64,000 nt of DNA from Pseudomonas yamanorum (GTDB lineage: Bacteria > Pseudomonadota > Gammaproteobacteria > Pseudomonadales > Pseudomonadaceae), in assembly GCF_013386765.1 (NCBI RefSeq), contig NZ_JACARE010000008.1, positions 42,138 to 106,137 of the forward strand, given 5' to 3'. Below, piece by piece: positions 9,880 through 17,038 of this stretch. Every line of letters begins with the position of its first letter. Positions within the stretch are counted from its first letter, which is position 1. Made by a program: the position numbers and the translations under genes. Below the pieces are notes generated by a model that had not been told where the DNA came from, searched no databases, and saw nothing but the letters and a program-made list of their open reading frames with translations.

Positions 9880-10117
9880 CGGGCTTCCGTTTGTCTGAAG
9901 TGGTTAAGCTACACCGCTTGAGTGAAATGTCTGAAGTGCACTGAAAATCGTATGCCGGCTAGCCATCGGCTGGCTGCTTTCAAGTAGGGTTTCAGGCCCG
10001 TAACTCCTTGTGAGCTTCTCATGAATGATGGTCAATATTGCGCGCTTGACTCTCCTGCCGCCGTTCATCAAAATCGCCCAACAGCTCAGTACAGCGCGCA
10101 GGCATTCGTTAGAACCT

Positions 10118-10140
10118 GCCCAGCAGTCCTGGGCTTTTTT
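10118..10140 (+). terminator. Rho-independent terminator without an upstream gene
   Basis: GCCCAG pairs with CTGGGC around a 5-nt loop, followed directly by TTTTTT. It points rightwards and ends 17 nt before the NYN gene's start codon. The only gene to its left (9334-9879) is on the other strand, so this ends an unannotated + strand transcript or acts as an attenuator in the NYN leader. Confidence 0.7.
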
Positions 10141-10157
10141 GTGCCCGGGGGAAACGA

Positions 10158-11021
10158 ATGAAGCGAACAGCCATTCTCTTTGATGGTGGCTTCTTCTTTC
10201 AGCGAGTGCTGTTTTTCGCTAGAAAATATTTTGGTAGCGGACATGGTCTCACTGCTGAGCACCTGACCCAGATAATCAGGAAGTTGGTGAGGCTCCACGT
10301 TGAGGATGAGCGATCTGCCAGGCGGGAGCTGTATCGAATTTATTATTACGACTGCCCTCCGCCTTCAAATCAGGTACGCCTGCCGATCATCCCGTCTGGG
10401 AATAAAACACCAGGACACATGAATTTCAAAGCGCACCCTCCCTACCAGTTGCGTAGGGATCTACACGATCAGCTGCGCGCGAGTCGAAAAACCGCGCTTC
10501 GTCTCGGAGAGCTTGCAAAGAGTGGGGAGTGGCAACTGAACTCCCATTCCCTCAAGGCTTTGTTAAGGGGCGAAAAGACCTGGGACACCTTATCCAACGA
10601 AGATTTCCATTACAGCATCGAGCAGAAAACGGTCGATACCAAGCTAGGGATGGATATCACGACGCTCGCTCTGGATAAGCTTGTCGACGTTATCGTTTTG
10701 GTGGCGGGTGATTCTGACTTTGTGCCCGCCGCAAAGCTGGCGAGGACGAAGGGAATTGATTTTGTCATCGACCCGATGTGGGCTAACACCACGGGAAGCC
10801 TCAGCGAGCATGTCGACGGGCTGCGCTCTTTCGATATCGTACGAATTATTCGAGACGTTACAGGTACCCCCGTAACGTCTTGCCCTGAATGGTGGGTTGA
10901 AGAAGTACACATTGCGAGCCAACAAAGCGACGGTTCAATAATCCCGGTAGCGGGGAATCTTGATGTTGATCCTGGGCTTTCGCAGGTTGTTGTACAACAA
11001 CCTCCTACCGTTAGAAGTTGA
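10158..11021 (+). CDS. NYN-domain (PIN-like) protein, putative RNase
   Basis: A 287-aa protein with a split NYN/PIN-like nuclease core: ILFDGGFF at the N-terminus (first acidic residue ~9), the acidic block TVDTKLGMD (~residues 158-166) and VAGDSDFVPAAKLARTKGI (~183-201). These are the usual metal-binding aspartates of LabA/NYN proteins. An insert of about 100 charged residues separates the first strand from the rest, and the last ~50 residues have no recognisable domain. Base composition is less GC-rich than the core genes, which suggests acquisition. A terminator lies 17 nt upstream, so expression may depend on read-through. NYN proteins are mostly RNA nucleases; the target is unknown. Confidence 0.75.
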   Translation: MKRTAILFDGGFFFQRVLFFARKYFGSGHGLTAEHLTQIIRKLVRLHVEDERSARRELYRIYYYDCPPPSNQVRLPIIPSGNKTPGHMNFKAHPPYQLRRDLHDQLRASRKTALRLGELAKSGEWQLNSHSLKALLRGEKTWDTLSNEDFHYSIEQKTVDTKLGMDITTLALDKLVDVIVLVAGDSDFVPAAKLARTKGIDFVIDPMWANTTGSLSEHVDGLRSFDIVRIIRDVTGTPVTSCPEWWVEEVHIASQQSDGSIIPVAGNLDVDPGLSQVVVQQPPTVRS

Positions 11022-11115
11022 GGACTGCTGCCGGGTTGATGCTATGCAGTCAGCAAGTGCCTGCGAAGGGGGGGCTGCTGATCAGTGTCTGGACCATCGT
11101 GTGCTGGTCATGCAT

Positions 11116-12144
11116 TCAAGGCGTCTTCAAGCTGGCAAGTGCGGCTTTACCCTTGGCCGACAAAACAGGTTCCAACTGCTCCCAGGTGAAACTCAGGTCA
11201 TTGTCGCAACCGTCGCCATTGGCGGGCGTGGATAGCTTCATGCCTTGGGTGTCGAAGCTCAGGTCGAACGTCGAGTAACGAGTGACCGCCGGGCAGCCTT
11301 CATCGGTGGTGGTTTGCTTCTCCAGCCAGGCGCTGAATTTGGCGGGCAGTTTCAAATGGCCGGAGTAGGCGTCATACCATTCCTGGTGGCCGCCGAGCCA
11401 GGTCCATGGGTCAACGCTTTCGCCGGTTTGCAGGTTCCAGGAATGCAGCCCCCAACTGATGCCCCGGGCGCCGGTGCCGGCAGCCCATCGGTAAAACCTG
11501 ACAGTGATCCACTGGGATGACCAGTAAGTGGGTTCGACGCTGATTTCGCTGGTATAGGCCGCGCCGTTGCGTCCCAGGTATTCGCGTCGTTCGCTGAAGT
11601 AATCGGATTGATCATCGGCGTTGACGGCCAGGCTCGCCAACTGCCGGTTGACCTTCTGAATCGCCGGGCTGTCGCCCTCAAGCTTGAGCGTCACCTGGGC
11701 GCCTTGGGTCTTTATCTGGTAGCTGTGCCCGACGAAGGACTGCTTCTGCGTCTTGACCGGTAGAGGCGCGGCCTCCATGGGCGCGTTGTACGCATCGCTG
11801 GCGCAACCTTCGGGCGGCGTTGCCACGCGCTGCAATGCCAGGGGCAGAGGATTGCTGCCCATGGTTTTGCGCCAGGTGCCTTTCAGGGAATCGCCCTGTG
11901 GCGCCTCCAATTGCCAGACACCGCTGTTGCCTTCCTCGGCCCAGGGAGCATCGGGTGTTTCCTGAGTGAGTTGAATGGGTGTCAGGAAGCGCTGGTAGTA
12001 GTAACTGCCGCCTGTATTGGGCGAGGCGTTGAAGCAGGCGGTGATTGGCGTCTTGCCGAGTGTGCCCTGCCAGACGCCTGCGAGGTCGGCGTTGGCGAGG
12101 GTGGACAGGGCGGCGAGGGCCAGGAATAGAGAGGGCTTGAGCAT
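11116..12144 (-). CDS. Secreted protein of unknown function
   Basis: A 342-aa protein, mostly beta-rich by composition, with an N-terminal signal peptide (MLKPSLFLALAALSTLANA, cleavage near residue 19) followed by DLAGVWQGTLGKTPITACFN. I chose the ATG at 12144, with GGAAG upstream, because it starts exactly at the signal peptide; an in-frame start at 12234 would add 30 residues ahead of it. Cysteines are few and could form disulphides. I recognise no characterised family. The GVWQG...LKGTWR spacing resembles lipocalin-like or DUF-type periplasmic proteins, but that is weak. It lies downstream, on the same strand, of the left DUF6124 gene and its terminator. Confidence 0.72.
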   Translation of the reverse strand: MLKPSLFLALAALSTLANADLAGVWQGTLGKTPITACFNASPNTGGSYYYQRFLTPIQLTQETPDAPWAEEGNSGVWQLEAPQGDSLKGTWRKTMGSNPLPLALQRVATPPEGCASDAYNAPMEAAPLPVKTQKQSFVGHSYQIKTQGAQVTLKLEGDSPAIQKVNRQLASLAVNADDQSDYFSERREYLGRNGAAYTSEISVEPTYWSSQWITVRFYRWAAGTGARGISWGLHSWNLQTGESVDPWTWLGGHQEWYDAYSGHLKLPAKFSAWLEKQTTTDEGCPAVTRYSTFDLSFDTQGMKLSTPANGDGCDNDLSFTWEQLEPVLSAKGKAALASLKTP

Positions 12145-12237
12145 GGGGTATCGGACTTCCGGTTGTCTGATAGAGGTGTTTTCAGGTGGGGCTGTACTTG
12201 GCATGGGATGGAGAAGTATCACAACCATCCGCAATAG

Positions 12238-12286
12238 AAAAAGGTGACGGATATATTTTCAAGAAAATAGCCCGCTCACCCTTTTC
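12238..12286 (-). terminator. Terminator of left DUF6124 gene
   Basis: On the minus strand AAAGGGTGAGCGGG pairs imperfectly with CCGTCACCTTTTT around an AT-rich loop, ending in T residues 36 nt past the gene's stop. The same structure recurs at 19559-19607 after the right copy of the gene. Confidence 0.6.
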
Positions 12287-12321
12287 TCAATGTGTGGCGC
12301 TTGCGAGTTGGATCGCTGTTT

Positions 12322-12615
12322 TTAGTACTGGGAAGCTGTACTTCCCTGAGTTTTCGAGTCTGCCGTTGGCACAAGAATGTCCAGTGCGCGCGTCACCAGT
12401 AACTCACCCAAGACGCTCAGTTGTTGGGTGGCGAGAAGTTTATGGCGCAGCGCTCCATCAAACTCGAAAGCTAGATCAGTAGTGATCGCGTTAAGCGAGG
12501 CTAGGGTTTCGCAGGCTTGTACAAGCAGGGTTTCGGGGTCGATGTTTTGGGCGATACAGAAGATATCCGTGCCGGATTGACTCGGGACTGGAGGATTGGG
12601 GCTGTGCTTTTTCAT
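12322..12615 (-). CDS. Small DUF6124-type protein (left copy)
   Basis: A 97-aa, probably cytoplasmic protein with a proline-rich N-terminus (MKKHSPNPP), IFCIAQNIDPETLLVQACE and a helical C-terminal half (HKLLATQQLSVLGELLVTRA). It matches the small Pseudomonas family I know as DUF6124, of unknown function. I chose the ATG at 12615 because AGGAG lies 8 nt before it and the paralogue at 19641-19934 starts at the same codon. The two copies are the same length and differ at about 18 positions. Upstream is the structured leader at 12672-12746. Confidence 0.8.
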   Translation of the reverse strand: MKKHSPNPPVPSQSGTDIFCIAQNIDPETLLVQACETLASLNAITTDLAFEFDGALRHKLLATQQLSVLGELLVTRALDILVPTADSKTQGSTASQY

Positions 12616-12671
12616 GACTGCAACTCCTTGATTGGTGGAGTCGCCAGACATCGCTGCTAAACGAAAAGGGT

Positions 12672-12746
12672 GGCGACTGTGCGCGGGTTAGCAGACCAGG
12701 AATCAAGGAACCCAGCGCACTCGAAAGTGCCCCACGCACAGCCGCC
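12672..12746 (-). promoter_or_regulatory. Conserved structured 5' leader, left copy
   Basis: Read on the minus strand, GGCGGCTGTGCGTG (12746-12733) pairs with CGCGCACAGTCGCC (12685-12672). Inside lie a GCACT-TTCG-AGTGC hairpin (12730-12717) and a second helix GGGTT/AACCC, giving a three-way junction 56 nt before the DUF6124 start codon. The right copy (19995-20069) has the same 75-nt length and keeps the helices although paired bases differ (GCACT/AGTGC here, GCATC/GGTGC there). I do not know a named RNA family for it. Confidence 0.6.
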
Positions 12747-12967
12747 ATAACGTGAGCAAGCGGGCGCAAGATGCTTCGCTTGAACGGATGGTGGCATTGC
12801 ATGCCTTGATATTAACCGAGCTGCTAAACCCGGTCGCTGATTTTGCAGCGACGTTTCAAGGCTAGTCGTGTCGATTGATGAGTACCAGTTCATCAAGGGC
12901 GTGATGTCTTGCGGGAAAAATCCGAAGGTTCATTCGGGGGTGTGTTTTCGGGAGGCCAGAAACGACA

Positions 12968-12989
12968 AAGCCCGCACGAGGCGGGTTTT
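12968..12989. terminator. Decayed copy of ssrA terminator
   Basis: CCCGC and GCGGG flank a short loop, with TTTT on the + strand side. The matching hairpin at 20282-20304 follows intact ssrA. Here the gene it once followed survives only as the remnant at 13004-13020. Confidence 0.6.
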
Positions 12990-13003
12990 GGTGGGGCTTC
13001 GTG

Positions 13004-13020
13004 TTTGGTGGGCCGGGGTA
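13004..13020 (-). other. Remnant of ssrA 3' end (candidate distal att site)
   Basis: TTTGGTGG-GCCGGGG here corresponds to TTTGGTGGAGCCGGGG at the true ssrA 3' end (20319-20334), with a one-base gap and then loss of similarity. tRNA and tmRNA 3' ends are standard integration sites, so this may be the far junction of an element that occupied 13.02-20.33 kb. No integrase gene is present. The 139 bp from here to the hsdS stop are AT-rich and hold nothing I recognise. Confidence 0.5.
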
Positions 13021-13159
13021 AGTTGAACTGAGTTTTTAGGTATTTGATTTAATTTATTAATGTTGGTTTGTAAATTTCTTTGGAATACCGAGAGAAGCTG
13101 GAATGAGCAATATGCTTCGTTTCTATATCTTACAAAGGATGGGCAAAAGGGTCATCTGT

Positions 13160-15484
13160 TTACTCGAATCCGGGCAGGCTGAGCATGCCGCCCTTGGTGC
13201 GCTTGCCAAAGCCGGTAGGCATTAGGATTTTGTGCTTTTTCATCTCTGCGAGTACCGCCAACCATTCGGTTTTGCCAAAGCGCAGCTTGGTGTCGTTCCA
13301 GCTATGCATGACTTCGTCCACGATGGCGTCATCGGAAACCGGGCGGCCTTCGAGAATAAAGTCGTTCCAGGCGGCATAGAGCGTCACAGTCATTTCACAA
13401 CGGTCCGTATCCCAGTCCCGCATTAGCTCGATGACCTGCTCAATGGTGGCGCGCTCAGCGGCCGACCAGGTGCTGCTATACGCCTGCCGATGCTGTCCTG
13501 CTTGGGAAAGTGGGCGGTAAGCATGGCCAACAGTCTCGCGCTCGATGCGCTCATACCACTGATGGTCTTGCATCTCGCCTTCGACCTTATTCATCAACTG
13601 GCGATCGTGGGGGCCAGCGGCGTCGCGCAGGTAGTTACCTTGGATAGCAGTGAGTCCGGCGGTGTGTTCGGCCAAGTAAATCACTTTCTGCAGCTTGCGT
13701 TGGCCGAAGGTGCGTTGGCTATGTAGCTGATGAGTGATCTGTGCGGCGAGCAGGGTGCGGGCTGCTTGCCGATCCGTGGCAATGGGGGATCGTTGGCCAT
13801 CTTCGGCAATGGCCCGTTCGATCAAGGTGCTGCCCAACTGTTCGTTCAGTTTACGGACCTGGGTTAGTCGGGTCTTCAGTTGGTCACAGAGGGCCATTAG
13901 CTGATCGACTTTGACGACGATGCGGTGTTGCTCGGCTATTGGAGGTAGCGCAATTACAAGCTTTCTAAGGACACCCAAGCCTACAAACGGTTGTGCACCG
14001 CCTATTGCTACTTTCTGAAGATCAATAGCAATATTTTCGCTAATTAATTTAACGAAAAAAGGAAGGGTAAGTTCTTTGTCGTAGTACTTGAATAGGGCAA
14101 CATTCTTGATGGCAAATTTAGCATCGGTATCCACTATGACTTGATTGCCAATATTGCCTCCTATCATTGAAAAGAGGATGTCAAAACGCTCCACGCAAGA
14201 GCGCTTTGCAATCTCAATGTAGTCGGCTTTACAGATTCTTTTGGCGCTTTCAAAGTTAATCCTGCCCTTATAAAAATCCTTGCTAGTAACCAAGGGGTAT
14301 GTATCCAAGCCCATTGCAGGCTTCGGCGAATCGTGAGTCCCATCTCTTACATCAATTGCCGATTGTAGCCGAACCCACTCCCAACCAGTAGGTAGCGAAA
14401 ACTTTTTCTCATCATCTGAGATAGAAGGCAGAGCTTTATCCCTTTTAAATACACCGCTTTCGATCAAACGATTTTTAGTTGCTAATATTCGATCTAAAAG
14501 TATGCTGGCAGGCTCATTAATGGGATCTTGCGGGGCTAATTTACCCTTCACGGCCAGTTGCAACAGGGTTTGCTTGAGGGCGTCGATGCTGGATTCGGAG
14601 GTAAACAAGGTGTGGAAGTGGTCGGCCAGGCGCTGCCAGTTGGAGGCGAAGTCGCTGGCGTCGCGGGCTTGGGTCAGGCTGTCGAGCAGCGCCTGCACCA
14701 GTTGGGCGTGGGCGCTTTCGGCGTCGGCCTGCTGGGCTTCCAGACGGTCGCAGAGGGCCATTAGTTCATTGACTTTGGCGACAATGCGGTGTTGTTCGGC
14801 GAGTGGAGGAAGCGGGAAAAAGGCCTGCCTACCGTCTTCGGTTCCTAGCCTAGGCATTTTCATACCGTAGCTTTTAGCATTTACATAGCTAAGGAAGTAC
14901 GGGCTTTTCAGTGCGATTATGAAATAGTGCGCGACAAAAGGGCCGTAGCATCTGAACGGGAGAATCTCGGTTGTGCAGAACCCGTCGTCCTCAGCTACTA
15001 GCACCTTATTGAGATATGGACGGAGCTTCCCGTAAAGCACATCGCCTTTCGTGAAACTGTTCTTTTCACTAAGAGAGTTGCGCTCGTAAAAGCGAGCCTT
15101 CTGCAAAAGCCTTGAAGTGTCTTTTTCAATGTCCTCAAGATCGAGTACCCAAGCGTCGTCTGGGATTTCGTCTTTTTTGGTTGTGGTGCCAAAGTTGGTG
15201 ATTTCGCCGAGGCGAGCCCACGCCCAGTTCGCTGGCACGTCATACGGTATTTCCCTAGGGGAAGTCTCCTCCAGCGGCTTCTGCTTCTTGAGCTTCCCCT
15301 CAGCCAGCAACCGTGCCTTTTCCTCAGCAATATGCTTTAGCAGCTCACTGGCCGGCTCATCACTGGGATCTTGCGGCACCAACTTGCCGCGTACTGCCAG
15401 CTGCAGAATCAGCTCGCGCAGCTTCTTGACGCCATTGGGCGCACAGGCCAGCAGTGGCAGGTTGTCGGTGAGAAAGGCCGTCAT
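13160..15484 (-). CDS. hsdS: Type IB restriction-modification specificity subunit with C-terminal extension
   Basis: A 774-aa HsdS. It has the two-fold layout of S subunits: conserved helix KKLRELILQLAVRGKLVPQD (~20-39) echoed by LKQTLLQLAVKGKLAPQD (~303-320), and PLPPLAEQHRIVAKV (~224-238) echoed by LPPIAEQHRIVVKV (~513-526). Two variable target-recognition domains lie at ~90-222 and ~368-510. The N-terminus with APNGVKKLRELI is EcoAI-like (type IB). Type IB S subunits are ~590 aa; this one carries ~200 extra residues after ~575, including GQRKLQKVIYLAEH and YLRDAAGPHDRQLMNKVE, which recall DUF4065/Panacea (SocA-like) domains. It overlaps hsdM by 4 nt (ATGA). The recognition-domain DNA is clearly more AT-rich than the flanking conserved parts. 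Confidence 0.92.
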   Translation of the reverse strand: MTAFLTDNLPLLACAPNGVKKLRELILQLAVRGKLVPQDPSDEPASELLKHIAEEKARLLAEGKLKKQKPLEETSPREIPYDVPANWAWARLGEITNFGTTTKKDEIPDDAWVLDLEDIEKDTSRLLQKARFYERNSLSEKNSFTKGDVLYGKLRPYLNKVLVAEDDGFCTTEILPFRCYGPFVAHYFIIALKSPYFLSYVNAKSYGMKMPRLGTEDGRQAFFPLPPLAEQHRIVAKVNELMALCDRLEAQQADAESAHAQLVQALLDSLTQARDASDFASNWQRLADHFHTLFTSESSIDALKQTLLQLAVKGKLAPQDPINEPASILLDRILATKNRLIESGVFKRDKALPSISDDEKKFSLPTGWEWVRLQSAIDVRDGTHDSPKPAMGLDTYPLVTSKDFYKGRINFESAKRICKADYIEIAKRSCVERFDILFSMIGGNIGNQVIVDTDAKFAIKNVALFKYYDKELTLPFFVKLISENIAIDLQKVAIGGAQPFVGLGVLRKLVIALPPIAEQHRIVVKVDQLMALCDQLKTRLTQVRKLNEQLGSTLIERAIAEDGQRSPIATDRQAARTLLAAQITHQLHSQRTFGQRKLQKVIYLAEHTAGLTAIQGNYLRDAAGPHDRQLMNKVEGEMQDHQWYERIERETVGHAYRPLSQAGQHRQAYSSTWSAAERATIEQVIELMRDWDTDRCEMTVTLYAAWNDFILEGRPVSDDAIVDEVMHSWNDTKLRFGKTEWLAVLAEMKKHKILMPTGFGKRTKGGMLSLPGFE

Positions 15485-16950
15485 ACCTGACGCTCTAGGG
15501 CTTCGGCCAGCACTGCTTTAAGCTGGTCGCGCAGGTCGCTGATTTCGTCCTGCAGGCTGGCGTAGTTATGCAGCAGCTCGTCCGGGTCGTGACTGATCTG
15601 TTCGCGGATATGCGGGTTTTTGCAGTCCAGGCTCCAGTGGCGCGCTTGCAGCTCTTCGATGCTGACCTGCCAGGCGAATTCGTTTTCCACCCGTGCGGCA
15701 AAGCCATCGGCCTCACTGCCCCACCAGTCTTGTTCCACGGCGAATTCTTCGATGCGCATGGGCCGGGTCTTGGAGTAGTTCTTCACTCCAGTCGGGTACT
15801 GGTGCTCGTAGAACCACACCTGTTTGGTGGGTGTGCCTTTGGTGAAGAACAGTAGGTTGGTTTTGATGCCGGTGTATGGGTTGAACACGCCGTTGGGCAG
15901 GCGAACGATGGTGTGCAGGTTACACTCGGTTAGCAGCTTTTCCTTGATACGACTTTTAATGCCTTCGCCAAATAGGAAGCCATCGGGCAGTACCACGGCG
16001 GCGCGGCCACCGTCCTTAAGTAGCTGCATGATAAGTACCAGAAACAGGTCGGCGGTTTCACGGGTGCGAAAGGCTGCGGGGAAGTTGGTTTCGATGCCGT
16101 CCTCTTCTATACCGCCGAATGGCGGGTTGGCGACGATGCAGTGCACGCGTTCGCTAGGCCCCCAGCTGATCAGCGGTTTGCCAAGGGTGTTGTCGTGGCG
16201 GATCTGGTTGGGCACCTCGATGCCGTGCAGGATCATGTTCGTGGTCGCCAGCAGGTGCGGCAGCGGCTTCTTCTCCACGCCGAAAATGCTGGCCTGCAGG
16301 GTGCGTTCGTCTTCGGCGGTTTTTACATAGCGGCTGCGTTTGTGTTCGATGGCGCAGGTGAGAAAGCCACCGGTGCCGCAGGCCGGGTCCATAACCTTTT
16401 CGTCCAACTTCGGATCGACCATACGCACCATAAACTCGGTAACAGGGCGCGGGGTGTAGAACTCGCCAGCGTTTCCTGCGTTCTGTAGGTCGCGCAGCAG
16501 TTGCTCGTAGAGGTTGCCGAACTCATGGCGCTCCTGGGCCTTGTTGAAGTCCACGCCTTCCTGAATCTTGTTGATTACCTGGCGCAGCAGTTGCCCGGAC
16601 TTCATGTAGTTGTAGGCGTCTTCAAACACGCTGCGTACCACATAGGCCGAAGGTGTGTCGCTATATTCATTCAGGTTCTGCAACTGGGGGAACAGGTTGT
16701 TGTCGATAAAGCCCTTGAGCGCATCACCGGTCATGCCTTCCGGATCGGCGGCCCAGGTACGCCAGCGGCAACTATCGGGAATAGGCGAGCGGTAATTGTC
16801 GTCCATTAGCTCCCATTCCAACTCGCGGTCATCGAAGATCTTCAGGAACAGCAGCCAAACCAGCTGGCCGATACGCTGGGCGTCGCCGTCTACGCCAACG
16901 TCTTTGCGCATGATGTCTTGGATGGACTTGATGGTGGAGCTAATGGACAT
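15481..16950 (-). CDS. hsdM: Type I restriction-modification DNA methyltransferase subunit
   Basis: A 489-aa N6-adenine methyltransferase, the size expected for type IB M subunits. The N-terminal helical HsdM domain (LVWLLFLKIFDDRE) precedes the catalytic domain with the SAM-binding motif DPACGTGGFL (~188-197) and catalytic NPPF (~275-278). It methylates adenine in the site chosen by HsdS and forms M2S, or R2M2S for cleavage. It follows hsdR by 88 nt and overlaps hsdS by 4 nt on the same strand. It appears intact. Confidence 0.96.
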   Translation of the reverse strand: MSISSTIKSIQDIMRKDVGVDGDAQRIGQLVWLLFLKIFDDRELEWELMDDNYRSPIPDSCRWRTWAADPEGMTGDALKGFIDNNLFPQLQNLNEYSDTPSAYVVRSVFEDAYNYMKSGQLLRQVINKIQEGVDFNKAQERHEFGNLYEQLLRDLQNAGNAGEFYTPRPVTEFMVRMVDPKLDEKVMDPACGTGGFLTCAIEHKRSRYVKTAEDERTLQASIFGVEKKPLPHLLATTNMILHGIEVPNQIRHDNTLGKPLISWGPSERVHCIVANPPFGGIEEDGIETNFPAAFRTRETADLFLVLIMQLLKDGGRAAVVLPDGFLFGEGIKSRIKEKLLTECNLHTIVRLPNGVFNPYTGIKTNLLFFTKGTPTKQVWFYEHQYPTGVKNYSKTRPMRIEEFAVEQDWWGSEADGFAARVENEFAWQVSIEELQARHWSLDCKNPHIREQISHDPDELLHNYASLQDEISDLRDQLKAVLAEALERQV

Positions 16951-17038
16951 GAAGTTCTCTCAACGCGTACCGCAAGGGGGGCGAAATTCTACCGGATAGT
17001 GTGGACTGCTGCTTTGGCATGTCGTCGGAGAGTAGCCC

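Larger units (their letters stand above)
12238..13020. repeat. Left copy of ~780-bp direct repeat (decayed ssrA flank)
   Basis: This segment matches 19559-20340 in order and spacing: terminator, 97-aa gene, 75-nt leader structure, terminator with core CCCGC...GCGGG, then a truncated piece of the ssrA 3' end. The two copies bracket the hsdRMS locus at an offset of about 7.3 kb. The protein copies are about 80% identical. The offset, the same in every element, shows a single duplication or insertion event followed by drift. Confidence 0.8.
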
